Shown one piece after another: positions 50,393 to 58,600 of a stretch of 64,000 nt of DNA. Origin of the DNA: Streptomyces himalayensis subsp. himalayensis (lineage in GTDB: Bacteria; Actinomycetota; Actinomycetes; Streptomycetales; Streptomycetaceae); the NCBI RefSeq assembly GCF_013778455.1, contig NZ_JACEHE010000001.1, positions 310,001-374,000 of the forward strand, in the 5' to 3' direction. A program made the translations under genes and the position numbers. Each line of letters starts with the position of its first letter. Positions within the stretch are counted from its first letter, which is position 1. The notes beneath the pieces are model-generated. The model saw nothing but the letters and a program-made list of their open reading frames with translations, had not been told where the DNA came from and did no database searches.

Positions 50393-51627
50393 GCGCACTG
50401 ACCGCGGTCCGCGGTCTTGGGTCCCTCCGTGGTGGGGCGGAGGTCGAAGTCGAAGATACTGGTGGGCAGGTAGAGGGAGCAGCAGGCGTTGGGGATGTCG
50501 ACGATCCCGCTGATGCGTCCCTCGATGGGGGCCGCGCCGAGGAGCAGGTAGGCCTGCTCTCCCGTGTAGCCGAACCTCTTCAGGTACTCGACGCCGTTGA
50601 GGCAGGCGCGGCGATAGGCGACCGTCGCGTCCAGGTAGTAGTTGGTGTCGGTGTCGTGGTCCACGGAGACCCCGATGAAGGTGAGGAACTCCGAGTACCG
50701 CGGCTCGACGTTTCCCGGCATGAACATGGGGTTGGTGCTGACGCCGTACTTCTCCATGCCGCCCTTGATCAGATCGACGTGGAAGTCGATGTAGCCGCCC
50801 ATCTCGATGGCGCCGCAGAAGGTGATCTCACCGTCTCCCTGGCTGAAGTGCAGATCACCGCCCGACAGCTTGGCGTCCTTGACGTGCACGGGGTAGAAGA
50901 CGCGGGATCCCCGAGTGAAGTTCTTGATGTCGTGGTTGCCGCCGTTCTCCCGTGCGGGAACGGTGCGAGCTCCATCCCGGGCGATGGCTTCGGCCTCCGA
51001 TCCGGTCGCCTTGCCGACGAGAGCGGCATTGGCGGTGGGCGCGAGTCCGAGAGCCGGGACCCGGTCGGGGTCGGTGTCGATCAGGGCCTGCTCGCGCCTG
51101 TTCCACCTCTCCAGCAGTTCCGCTGAGGGCGCGGTGCCGAAGAGACCGGGGTGGGTGATGCCGGTGAAGCGGACACCGGGTAGGTGCCTGGACGTCGCCA
51201 CCTGCCCGTGGAAGTCCCATATCGCCTTGTAGGCGTCCGGGAAGTAGTCCGTCAGGAAGCCTCCACCGTTGGCCTTGGCGAAGACGCCCGTATATCCCCA
51301 GCCCTGGCCCGGTGCGTCTCCGACCTGTTGCGGTACCGGTCCGAGGTCGAGAATGTCTACGACAAGCAGGTCGCCCGGCTCCGCGCCTTCGACGCCTATG
51401 GGCCCGCTGAGCATGTGTGTGGCATCCAGTTCGACATCGCGCACGTCGTTGGCGGAGTCGTTGTTGCCGATCTGCGCGTCGGTCCATTCCCGGCATTCGA
51501 CTCGGAACTCGTCCCCGGGGCGGACCATCGCGACGACCGGGACGTCTGGGTGCCACCTGTTGTGTCCAGGTACATCCTGGTCGCGCATCGACTTGGACTG
51601 GTCGACGCTGAAGATTACTTCAGGCAT
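50380..51627 (-). CDS. fmdA: Formamidase (FmdA/AmdA family)
   Basis: A 415-residue acetamidase/formamidase that hydrolyses formamide to formate and ammonia. Family blocks are visible: PGDEFRVECREWTDAQIGNND, HMLSGPIGVEGAEPGDLLVVDILDLGP, GGNHDIKNFTRGSRVFYPVHVKDAKLSGGDLHFSQGDGEITFCGAIE and the C-terminal GIVDIPNACCSLYLPTSIFDFD. Length is normal. ATG at 51627 has GAGGAA. It lies downstream of an amide channel and near NAD formate dehydrogenase, which together supply ammonia and reducing power from formamide. Confidence 0.95.
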   Translation of the reverse strand: MPEVIFSVDQSKSMRDQDVPGHNRWHPDVPVVAMVRPGDEFRVECREWTDAQIGNNDSANDVRDVELDATHMLSGPIGVEGAEPGDLLVVDILDLGPVPQQVGDAPGQGWGYTGVFAKANGGGFLTDYFPDAYKAIWDFHGQVATSRHLPGVRFTGITHPGLFGTAPSAELLERWNRREQALIDTDPDRVPALGLAPTANAALVGKATGSEAEAIARDGARTVPARENGGNHDIKNFTRGSRVFYPVHVKDAKLSGGDLHFSQGDGEITFCGAIEMGGYIDFHVDLIKGGMEKYGVSTNPMFMPGNVEPRYSEFLTFIGVSVDHDTDTNYYLDATVAYRRACLNGVEYLKRFGYTGEQAYLLLGAAPIEGRISGIVDIPNACCSLYLPTSIFDFDLRPTTEGPKTADRGQCAVTT

Positions 51628-51679
51628 GTGAACTCATTCCTCAGGTGTTCTGTACCGGTGAGCGGGTGCGGTGCGGCAT

Positions 51680-51721
51680 GGCACTCGGGGTACCCCGGGT
51701 GGCACTCGGGGTACCCCGGGT
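51680..51721. repeat. Two 21-bp palindrome-bearing repeats upstream of fmdA
   Basis: ggcactcggggtaccccgggt occurs at 51680-51700 and 51701-51721. Each includes the palindrome CGGGGTACCCCG. They lie about 55-95 bp upstream of the formamidase start, just after the channel gene, and are candidate operators or a processing/attenuation site. Confidence 0.7.
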
Positions 51722-51782
51722 GTCCCCTCATGCCGCCTCCTTGCGTCTCGTCAACCACCTCCCGCGCTCTGAATCGACGCCG

Positions 51783-52439
51783 CTAGCCGGGGCTGCCGGC
51801 CGGGTAGCCAGGGGCGCCGTACTGCGCCTCCGCGGGCTTGCCCGGCCCCCTCCGGCGGAGTACGAACCACAGCGAGCCGAAGGTCAGCACGGCGAACGCG
51901 CCCAGCGCGATCGCGATCTCGTAGTAGTTCTCCGCGACCCAGTAACCGGACAGCAGCAGGAATGCCGGTATGACGCCGGTCACCCAGCCTTCGATTGCGG
52001 TCACCCAGCCGACGTAGGGCGTCAGGGCCTCCCGTTTCAGTCCCAGCGCCAGGAAGAAGAGGAACCAGAGGAACGACCAGTAGAGCCATATGACTCCGAA
52101 GGGCGCATCGTCGAACAAGCGGAAACTGACGAAGGAATAACCCAGAGCCACGATGGACACGAACAGTGAGTAATACCCCACGCCTGTCGTGTCGAGCCCC
52201 ATGAGCAGTCCGATTCCCACATACAGATATGTGAAGCCGAAGAGGAAAATGCCCGACGCCAGCAGAATTCTTCTGGGATCCTGATTCGCGGCGATGATGA
52301 GATATATGGGCGTCAGGACCTGAAGCCCGCCCACGAACAGGTTGAATATGGCAGCTGACCGGCTGTCCACCTTCCCCAGCAGCATCAACCCGTTCAGGAA
52401 CAGCACCGCGCCAACGAAGAGAAGTCCGACGTTGGCCAA
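51783..52439 (-). CDS. amiS: AmiS/UreI-type amide/urea channel
   Basis: A 218-residue hexameric-channel family protein with seven hydrophobic helices (VGLLFVGAVLFLNGLMLLGKV, FNLFVGGLQVLTPIYLIIAA, FLFGFTYLYVGIGLLMGLDTTGVGYYSLFVSIVAL and others). The FNLFVGG and FTYLYVGI-N segments are family signatures. I chose TTG at 52439 because GGGAGG lies nine bases upstream and conserved sequence starts there; an upstream ATG adds 19 unrelated residues. It would bring formamide or another short amide to the formamidase. Codon use is slightly more AT-rich than its neighbours. Confidence 0.9.
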   Translation of the reverse strand: MANVGLLFVGAVLFLNGLMLLGKVDSRSAAIFNLFVGGLQVLTPIYLIIAANQDPRRILLASGIFLFGFTYLYVGIGLLMGLDTTGVGYYSLFVSIVALGYSFVSFRLFDDAPFGVIWLYWSFLWFLFFLALGLKREALTPYVGWVTAIEGWVTGVIPAFLLLSGYWVAENYYEIAIALGAFAVLTFGSLWFVLRRRGPGKPAEAQYGAPGYPAGSPG

Positions 52440-52590
52440 GGGGATACACCTCCCGTTATTCCGCTCTCGCGAGCGATACGCCCGCCGGCCGGTCACTGCG
52501 ACCGAAAGCTGTTGTGCTCGATAAAGCTGTTATCCGCGATTCCGCGCCATGCCCGGAGGCGACTGTTTGAGGCCGCCCGATGTCCTTTCC

Positions 52591-52660
52591 GACGCCCTTC
52601 GCGACGCCCTTCGCGACGCCCTTCGCGACGCCCTTCGCGACGCCCTTCGCAGAAGGGCGG
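52591..52660. repeat. 12-bp tandem repeat with terminal hairpin
   Basis: Five perfect copies of GACGCCCTTCGC cover 52591-52650. They run into AGAAGGGCG, which pairs with the last CGCCCTTCG to form a short hairpin. The array is in the 405-bp gap between the amide channel gene and fmdB; no gene is supported there. Confidence 0.88.
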
Positions 52661-52844
52661 ACCGACCGGCACAGACCGATCCCGCCGGTGTGCCGACAGA
52701 TCCGACCGATCCGGCCGGTGTATCGACCGAGATCCGGCCGATTCGGCCCTGCGCGACTTCCCTCTCATGTCCGGGGCCGGGCAGGGAGTTTCCTGCTGAA
52801 AAGGGCCAGGGAACTTCCCACTCAGGGCCGGGGAGCCTCCCCGC

Positions 52845-53123
52845 TCAGGGCCGGGGGAGCCGGGCAACCGCCGGATGGACCGGCCTCGGCGCAGCATCCT
52901 TGGGAGGCACCCGCGTGACCACCGCGGGATTCTCCCGAGACTTTTCCTCCAGCTCTCGCAGGCCCGCGACGGCAGGTGACGTGAAGGCGATCGCGGGTGA
53001 CGAATACACACGCCGTGCCGAATTCGCACACCGCGGGCAGACCTGCTCGCTGGGTGCAGTGCCCATCGGCAGTTTTACGTCGAATGATCCGCAGTGTTTG
53101 CAAGAATATTCGTACGTCGCCAT
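52845..53123 (-). CDS. fmdB: FmdB-family zinc-ribbon protein
   Basis: A 92-residue small regulator-like protein. It starts MATYEYSCKHCGSFDVKLPMG and has the second Cys pair in VCPRCANSARRVYSSPAI, giving the four-Cys zinc ribbon of FmdB, first seen downstream of formamidase genes. ATG at 53123 is the conserved start; longer readings add unrelated residues. The Arg/Pro-rich C-terminus is variable in the family. Here it is upstream of the channel and formamidase on the same strand. Confidence 0.9.
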   Translation of the reverse strand: MATYEYSCKHCGSFDVKLPMGTAPSEQVCPRCANSARRVYSSPAIAFTSPAVAGLRELEEKSRENPAVVTRVPPKDAAPRPVHPAVARLPRP

Positions 53124-53640
53124 GAGTGGTCTCCGCCCCGCCGCGCCGCGGCCCACGGCCATGGGCGCGGATCTGGTCGAGCCGACGAATACCGCAGAAC
53201 CTCTCATTCCAGGCAACGCCTCAGACGACGGCGTGTCAAGGCGAGTTGAAAGTGCTCCGGGCGCCGCCCTGGGCCGCCGTACGAAATGGGCGGGGTGCGA
53301 CGTGGACACCACCGGGCGCCGCGGACGCGAATGGTGCACCGCGTGCCGCGCAGAGGTGGTGCACGACGGGCACATTGATCGTTTCCAGGCTTACCGTGTG
53401 CGTTCAATTCCCCCGCGCGGTCGGGGCGTTGCCGACGCGGTTATTCAGCCGCTCCGGCGCGGTAATTCGGCCGGTCCGGGCGGTGATTCACCCGCTCCGG
53501 CGCGGTGATTCAGCCGGTCCAGGGCGCGTTTGATGCGCGACGAGCCGGGCACTTGGCTCTCGACAGGAAGGCCGGCCGGAGCGCATGCACGGCTACCGGA
53601 CTGTCGGCTGCGTGCCGGCCTTCGGCGATGGAGGACGGCC
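53124..53640. promoter_or_regulatory. 517-bp divergent control gap with 21-22-bp repeats
   Basis: No gene is supported between fmdB and formate dehydrogenase. Segments near 53448-53530 repeat: cagccgctccggcgcggtaattcgg, ccggtccgggcggtgattcac, ccgctccggcgcggtgattcag and ccggtccagggcgcg. The common form is CCGSTCCGGSGCGGTRATTC spaced two turns apart, fit for a cooperative regulator of both operons. Confidence 0.5.
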
Positions 53641-54798
53641 ATGGCAAAGATCCTCACGGTACTTTATCCGGACCCCGTCGACGGCTACCCGCCCAGGTAT
53701 GCCCGTGACGAGATTCCCGTCATCAGCAGCTATCCCGGCGGGCAGACGACGCCTACGCCCCAGGGCCTCGACTTCAAGCCGGGCGAATTGGTCGGCTGCG
53801 TCTCCGGCGAACTCGGTCTGCGCCCGTTCCTGGAGAGCCGGGGCCATACGCTGGTCGTCACCTCCGACAAGGAGGGACCCGACTCCGTGCTGGAGCGCGA
53901 ACTCCCCGACGCAGACGTGGTGATCTCGCAGCCGTTCTGGCCCGCCTATCTCACCCCTGACCGGATCCGGCGCGCGGAGCGCCTGAAGCTGTCGATCACA
54001 GCCGGGATCGGTTCGGACCACGTGGACCTGCCAAGTGCTATCGAGCACGACATCACCGTTGCGGAGATCACCTACAGCAACAGCATCAGCGTGTCCGAGC
54101 ACGCAGTCATGTACATTCTCGCCCTTATCCACAACTACCTCCCCGCCCACGAGTGGGTCACCACCCGAAGAGGGTGGAACGTCGCCGACAGCGTCTCGCG
54201 GAACTACGACGTGGAGGGCATGGACGTCGGCGTATTCGGTGCCGGACGCATCGGCCTGGCGGTGCTCCGCCGGCTCAAGCCGTTCGACGTGAAGCTGCAC
54301 TACAACGACGTGCACAGGTTGCCACAGGACCTCGAGAAGGAGCTAGGGCTGACCTGGCATGAGGATGTCCACTCCCTGGCGGCCGCCGTCGACGTGCTCT
54401 CCATCCACGCGCCGCTGCACGCAAAGACGGTGAACCTCTTCAACGACGAGATGCTGGCGACCATGAAGCGCGGCTCCTACATCGTCAACACGGCCCGCGC
54501 GCTGATCGTCGACCGGGACGCCGTGGTACGCGCTCTGGAGCGAGGCGATCTGGCGGGCTACGCCGGTGACGTCTGGTACCCGGAGCCGCCGGAGGATGAC
54601 CACCCGTGGCGCACCATGCCGCACGAGGGCATGACCCCACACGTAGCCGGTTCGACGCTCTCCGCGCAGGCCAGGTACGCGGCAGGCGTCCGGGAGATCC
54701 TGGAGTGCTGGTTCGACAACCGCCCGATCCGTCAGGAGTACCTCATCGTGGAGGGCGGCCGGCTGGCCGGGACCGGGGCCCGCTCGTACACGGTCTGA
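53641..54798 (+). CDS. fdh: NAD-dependent formate dehydrogenase
   Basis: A 385-residue D-2-hydroxyacid-dehydrogenase-fold enzyme oxidising formate to CO2 with NAD. The N-terminal formate-binding part includes ISQPFWPAYLTPDRI (Ile, Phe, Asn-like site) and ITAGIGSDHVDL; the NAD motif is VGVFGAGRIGLAVLRRL; Arg is in NTARALIVDRDAV and the catalytic His in GMTPHVAGSTLSAQ. Length matches the soluble FDH family. ATG at 53641 follows GGAGG. Its divergent neighbours make formate from formamide, so it finishes that route. Confidence 0.95.
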   Translation: MAKILTVLYPDPVDGYPPRYARDEIPVISSYPGGQTTPTPQGLDFKPGELVGCVSGELGLRPFLESRGHTLVVTSDKEGPDSVLERELPDADVVISQPFWPAYLTPDRIRRAERLKLSITAGIGSDHVDLPSAIEHDITVAEITYSNSISVSEHAVMYILALIHNYLPAHEWVTTRRGWNVADSVSRNYDVEGMDVGVFGAGRIGLAVLRRLKPFDVKLHYNDVHRLPQDLEKELGLTWHEDVHSLAAAVDVLSIHAPLHAKTVNLFNDEMLATMKRGSYIVNTARALIVDRDAVVRALERGDLAGYAGDVWYPEPPEDDHPWRTMPHEGMTPHVAGSTLSAQARYAAGVREILECWFDNRPIRQEYLIVEGGRLAGTGARSYTV

Positions 54799-54936
54799 CG
54801 GAGCGGGTTGGGAGCACGGTCTGACGGAGCGGGGTGGGAGCCCCGACGGACAGGGACAGGAGCCGGCCGACGGGGCCGTCGCCGCCCGGGCGGCAACGAC
54901 CCCGCCGACCTTGGTCCGGATGATGCGACCAATGGG

Positions 54937-55056
54937 ATCCGGCGCACGTGTCAGAGCGCGATCCGGCGTACGTGTCAGGGCGTGACCCGACGTACGCGTC
55001 AGGGCGTGCCCCCGACGTACGTGTCAGAGTGTTTCCGACGTACGTGTCAGGGAGCG
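54937..55056. repeat. 24-bp tandem repeat, five copies, with GTACGTGTCAG core
   Basis: Contiguous 24-bp units begin at 54937, 54961, 54985, 55009 and 55033, each containing (G/C)G(T/C)ACG(T/C)GTCAG. They lie after the formate dehydrogenase gene and run about ten bases into the 3' end of the convergent hypothetical gene. The CGTACG core is palindromic. Confidence 0.9.
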
Positions 55057-55490
55057 TCCGTGCCTGGGGCGCCCGCGATCGCGCACGCGCGGCACGGGGG
55101 CCGGCCGCAGGTGCACTGCAGGATGCCGTCCAGCACCTCATGGTCGTGGTAGAGGCACTCGTCCCGGCAGGTGTGGCGCGGGATAAAGCCCGCCTGCAAC
55201 TCGTCCGGCCAAGGCTCTTCGCCCTCGCGGCAGCGCACGAACCGCTCGGGATCCGTGGAGTGCAGCTGATGCATGCTCTCCCGGGCCTTGCCCTCGAGGT
55301 CGCGCGTTTCGGCGACCATGGCTTTGAGCTGCTCGGCGAGACCGGAGAACGCGGTGTCGCCGGTTCTCACATGGGCGGCGCGCAGTGCCATGACGGCGTT
55401 GCCCAGAAACCGTCGAGCGTCCTGGAGATCGGTGACGTGGTGCAGTTGGATACCGGTCACGCCTCTGACCCAAACGGCGTCTTCGCTCAC
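55047..55490 (-). CDS. Cys-rich hypothetical protein
   Basis: A 147-residue protein that I do not recognise. The N-terminal half is helical (TDLQDARRFLGNAVMALRAAHVRTGDTAFSGLAEQLKAMVAETRDLEGKARESMHQLH). The C-terminal third has seven Cys and several His (RCREG, RHTCRDECLYHDHEVLDG, QCTCGRPPCRACA), a likely metal-binding module. Start is GTG at 55490, with GGTGGAAAA upstream. It lies at the left edge of the accessory region. Codon use is consistent with a real gene. Confidence 0.65.
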   Translation of the reverse strand: MSEDAVWVRGVTGIQLHHVTDLQDARRFLGNAVMALRAAHVRTGDTAFSGLAEQLKAMVAETRDLEGKARESMHQLHSTDPERFVRCREGEEPWPDELQAGFIPRHTCRDECLYHDHEVLDGILQCTCGRPPCRACAIAGAPGTDAP

Positions 55491-55810
55491 TTTTCCACCT
55501 TCCGGGCTCGAGTCGCCCTCTGGCGATGCCGACGCTCGGAAGTACGCCGCACCTTCCTCATGGGCCCTGACGTGTCTGGAACGGGCTGCTGTCCGTCAGG
55601 TCACTGGTTGACCCGTTCCTGTTCCGCGACCGATCCGCCGCGCTCCGAAAAACGCCTATAAGGCTCGTATGTTCTCTAAGGAAACTAAAGTGCGCGATGC
55701 GCACCAGTCCAGTCAACTATTAGTGAATTGCCTCACAAGCGGCGTGTCTCTGTTGTGCGATGCCGACGCCCGACGCTTGGAAGTAAGCCGCAGCGCGACC
55801 ACGGTCGTCC
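55491..55810. other. AT-rich intergenic gap with duplicated segment
   Basis: No gene is supported. The sequence gcgatgccgacgctcggaagtacgccgca at about 55523 recurs as gcgatgccgacgcccgacgcttggaagtaagccgca at about 55757, so the interval is flanked by an imperfect direct repeat. Between them, 55660-55740 is AT-rich with the palindrome GTGCGCGATGCGCAC at 55690. It may be a deletion or insertion junction and also a promoter for the gene to its left. Confidence 0.55.
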
Positions 55811-56052
55811 TCACCCTCCCCGGAGGGCGATCTCCGCCCACACGACCTTGCCGGAAGGCGGCCATGGCGCACTTCCCCATTGGGCGGCGAGCGAATCGAC
55901 GAGGATCAGCCCGCGGCCCGTCTCGTCCGTGAGACTGGCGGTACGACGGGCCAGGGGCCGGCGGTCGCCTCGCGGGTCCGCCACTTCGATACGGAGCGTG
56001 TCCGAGGCCTCGGCGGTAAGGCTGAGCCGGAACCCGCGCCTGGCACGCGCCC
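55811..56052 (-). pseudogene. C-terminal remnant of an RsbW-like HATPase anti-sigma protein
   Basis: On the minus strand the frame ending at TGA 55811 reads GFRLSLTAEASDTLRIEVADP, then RASLTDETGRGLILVDSLAAQWGSAPWP-type sequence and KVVWAEIALRGG. This is the second half of a streptomycete ATP-binding regulator (ATP lid and G2 box in DETGRGLILVDSLA). There is no start codon; the N-terminal half with the N box is gone, and the reading frame ends abruptly at the neighbouring remnant around 56050. Confidence 0.8.
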
Positions 56053-56250
56053 GTGCGCGGTTCCTTCATCCTGCTGACACCCAAGGGAAAACCCCAGCTC
56101 GGATACACCGAGGCACAGAACTCCAGCCGACTGGTTACGGACCCGGAAGACGTTCGTATCCTGGCCGCACAGTACGGCAGCATCAGGGCGCAGGCCCTTA
56201 CGATGCCGGAGTCCCTCGCCATGATCAAAAGGATGCTGGGAGAGCTATGA
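56053..56250 (+). pseudogene. C-terminal remnant of an XRE/DUF5753 regulator
   Basis: The frame reads RGSFILLTPKGKPQLGYTEA, then SSRLVTDPEDVRILAAQYGSI and AQALTMPESLAMIKRMLGEL, the last part of the DUF5753 domain of Scr1-type regulators. The helix-turn-helix and most of the ligand domain are missing. It abuts, head to head, the truncated HATPase remnant. The stop overlaps the DUF397 start, as in intact pairs, so the downstream coupling has survived. Confidence 0.85.
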
Positions 56251-56441
56251 GTACTGCGGAACCCGCGCGACTCGCCTGGTTCAAGAGCAGCTACAGCGGC
56301 AACGAGGGCGGCGAGTGCGTCGAGGTCTCCGTCGCGCCCGGTACCGTCCACGTCCGAGACTCCAAGGCCCCCGCCCACGCCCAACTCGCTTTCCCCCGTT
56401 CGGAGTGGCCTGCGTTCGTGCACTTCACGGCCGGACGCTGA
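56247..56441 (+). CDS. DUF397 protein
   Basis: A 64-residue DUF397 protein, intact: LAWFKSSYSGNEGGECVEVSVAPGTVHVRDSKAPAHAQLAFPRSEWPAFVHF. Such proteins partner XRE/DUF5753 regulators in a toxin-antitoxin-like or developmental switch. ATG at 56247 overlaps the regulator remnant's stop. With its partner truncated it is probably an orphan without function, and its promoter is likely lost. Confidence 0.93.
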   Translation: MSTAEPARLAWFKSSYSGNEGGECVEVSVAPGTVHVRDSKAPAHAQLAFPRSEWPAFVHFTAGR

Positions 56442-56494
56442 CGTGCAGCGAGGGACTACGGACAAGAGGCCGTAGCCCTCGCTTTTGTGCGTCG

Positions 56495-57112
56495 TTACAG
56501 GCTCGCGAAGAGGTCGTCGATCGGGGCCGGTACCTGTTCGTGGTCGAGGGCTTCCACCAGGAGACGGCCATAGCGGATCTTGCGGCCCTTCTTCGTGCCG
56601 AGGAAGCGCCGCAACTGCTGCTGCCGGGGCCGACCATGGTGTGCGGGCTGGCGCAGGAAGGTCTGCCAGGCACGCAGGTCGCCCTCGGCCTGGATGATCT
56701 CCTCGACCCGCGCCGTGCCGAGCGCGCGGATGAGCTCGTCCTCCAGGTCCGCCACGCACACGAAGAAACCCCGATGGCCCGCGCCGGCCCACTCCCAGCC
56801 GCGGTCGTAGAAGCGCTGCTCGCCCTCGTCGCACAGTCCCCTCAGGCGCAGGCCAAGACCTGGCGGCCCGAGAAGACTGGCGTAACGACCGACGCTCATC
56901 GCGCCGCCCATCGGCACGACGCACACCCCTTCGGCGGCCAGGTCCGGGCCACGCCGTGCGGCCAGCGCCTCGAAGGCCGCGAGATCGCTCAGTCCTTCCA
57001 GCAGCACGGCAGTACGCAGCCCCAGTCGCACAGCCAGATCACTCGCCGCTCCGCCGGGACCGCCGGCCGCCCAGCCGCTGACCGCATCCCGGAACGCCCC
57101 CATGTTCACCAT
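56495..57112 (-). CDS. OLD-like TOPRIM-domain protein
   Basis: A 205-residue protein holding a TOPRIM fold like the C-terminal nuclease domain of OLD endonucleases. The Glu motif is TAVLLEGLSDLAAFEALAARRG, followed by GVCVVPMGGAMSVGRYASLL and the acidic GLCDEGEQRFYDRG; FVCVADLEDELIRALGTARVEEII supplies further acidic residues. It lacks the N-terminal ABC-ATPase of full OLD proteins, so it is a stand-alone TOPRIM nuclease or a remnant. Start is ATG at 57112 or 57103, no clear ribosome site. Antiphage or DNA-repair functions are known for relatives. Confidence 0.75.
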   Translation of the reverse strand: MVNMGAFRDAVSGWAAGGPGGAASDLAVRLGLRTAVLLEGLSDLAAFEALAARRGPDLAAEGVCVVPMGGAMSVGRYASLLGPPGLGLRLRGLCDEGEQRFYDRGWEWAGAGHRGFFVCVADLEDELIRALGTARVEEIIQAEGDLRAWQTFLRQPAHHGRPRQQQLRRFLGTKKGRKIRYGRLLVEALDHEQVPAPIDDLFASL

Positions 57113-57282
57113 GGAGCGAGTCTGCACGTCCACCGACCGGCACGGCACGGAATATTCGAACGCGGCCTCGGGTGCGCACGGGCGCGTTCGTGCCGGCCGC
57201 CGCCGGTCTGCTGGACGGGCGGCGCGCCGGGTGCGGGCGCCAACCGCCGGCCCTGACTCGCGCCGCGAAAAAGTGTTGGGGG

Positions 57283-57696
57283 TCAAACCTTGACGACGGT
57301 GGCGCGTCCACCGCACAGGGTGGTGAGGTCTTCAGGGTCGGAGGTGAGGATCGTGACAGGGCCCGGTGAGGCGAGAGCGGTCGCGCTGACCATGGCGTCG
57401 ATGGCGTACTTGTGGCCGTGCAGCCCGGCGTCTGCGAGGAGGGCAGATGCGTGCCGGGCGATGGGCTCGCTGACCGGTTCGACAACAAGGCGGGAGAGGG
57501 TCCACTCCAGGGCCGGACGGTTGATTCGCGGGTGGACCACTTCCACGAGGGTGGCCGCGGAGGCGATCACCCGCAGGTCGTCGGCGCGAGCGAGGGCGAG
57601 CCAGCCGGTGACGGTGCGATCGCGCAGGACGGCCTTGGCCAGCCCTTCCCTGGCGAGGACAAGGGTGCCGCCCGGGGCGGCGGGGGAGCGGGTCAC
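57283..57696 (-). CDS. PIN-domain toxin, first catalytic Asp apparently missing
   Basis: A 137-residue VapC-like PIN protein. Three acidic positions are clear: Glu in AATLVEVVHPR, Asp in HKYAIDAMVSATAL and Asp in TILTSDPEDLTTLC. The N-terminal strand, which normally reads LVLDAxxL, is LVLAREGL, so Ala15 takes the place of the first catalytic Asp. It may be an inactivated ribonuclease. GTG at 57696 overlaps the antitoxin stop (GTGA), the standard arrangement. Confidence 0.82.
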   Translation of the reverse strand: MTRSPAAPGGTLVLAREGLAKAVLRDRTVTGWLALARADDLRVIASAATLVEVVHPRINRPALEWTLSRLVVEPVSEPIARHASALLADAGLHGHKYAIDAMVSATALASPGPVTILTSDPEDLTTLCGGRATVVKV

Positions 57697-57965
57697 GCGG
57701 CGTTCGCCCCACCTTGTGTCTGCTGCTGCCGGGCCTGGTGGAGCTGGTCGCGCAGAGCCTGGATCTCCTCGTCCGTGACGGGGCCGTGCTCAGCCTCGGC
57801 GACCTGGATGAGTTCGTTGAGGTTGTCGCGCTCGATCTGGCGGGCCACTGCGGCGGCCACGTAGGCAGACAACCCCGAGGGGCCGCTGCGGGCCTTGGCG
57901 GCCTCAGCGATGTCGCGCGGCATAGTGATCGAGTACTTGCCGGTAGGCTCACTCATGCTACTCAT
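57693..57965 (-). CDS. Antitoxin of the PIN pair (ribbon-helix-helix/CopG-like)
   Basis: A 90-residue protein with an N-terminal beta strand and helices typical of ribbon-helix-helix antitoxins: GKYSITMPRDIAEAAKARSGPSGLSAYVAAAVARQIERDNLNELI, then a Gln-rich toxin-binding tail. ATG at 57965 has GAAGG at good spacing; ATG at 57956 is an alternative. It would neutralise the PIN protein and repress the operon. If the toxin is dead it may persist as a repressor only. Confidence 0.8.
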   Translation of the reverse strand: MSSMSEPTGKYSITMPRDIAEAAKARSGPSGLSAYVAAAVARQIERDNLNELIQVAEAEHGPVTDEEIQALRDQLHQARQQQTQGGANAA

Positions 57966-58600
57966 CCTACCCTTCATCCTCCAACCCGTGCTGGGGTCAG
58001 CTCCGCAGAGAGACCGCCCTCTCACTCGCTTGCTTGCTTGCACGGCAGGATCTCCGAGGGCGCCATTGCGACCTGGTCCTGATGCATTCACCTGGTCCGA
58101 GAGGTAGTGGATGCCATGAGGAATCCGGTATCGCGGACACATCCAGGCGTCGGTCGATCAGGCAGGTGGCCGTCGCAGTTTTGGCATGCACGAGAAAGGC
58201 GCTGATCCGCATTTCTGCAGTCCAGAGCCTTGATTCGGAGTGCCCCCGGCGGGGCGCTCGGAGCATGGGCAGAGGGAGGACCGCTGGGCGGGAGCGGGCA
58301 GCTGGTGATCGAGACGGTTGTCCGGCTGAATCGGTAGGCCAGCGGCGACAGACCGCAGATTCGGGTCCCGCCAGGAGCCGCAAGCAAGGGCTGGCCGTGC
58401 CGGAACCGCCTGTGACCTGCGGGATCCTCTGGTTGGACCGATGTCGGCGCATCTGCCCAAGGCCCCGAATCGTGTGACGCGCCTGTCCATACCCCCGACG
58501 GGTTCAACGGTTTCATGCGGGGCACAGGAAGCGAACTACCATCTAAGTAAGATTCAGTCTACGTAATATCGAAACTGTGTTCTGCTGTGAGGGGCTGCCT
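57966..58600. other. 635-bp gap without a supportable gene
   Basis: Several overlapping frames exist but none shows a family pattern or ribosome site. A hairpin-like stretch at about 58230-58270 (cttgattcggagtgcccccggcggggcgctcggagcatggg) resembles one at 50274-50310. Near 58545-58570 an AT-rich segment containing TAATAT is a plausible -10 region for the ATPase gene. Confidence 0.5.

Noticed and set aside
55811..56924. Single 403-residue minus-strand protein across the HATPase remnant
   Set aside because: That frame is not the one encoding the HATPase motifs and it crosses the intact DUF397 gene; composition is shadow-like.
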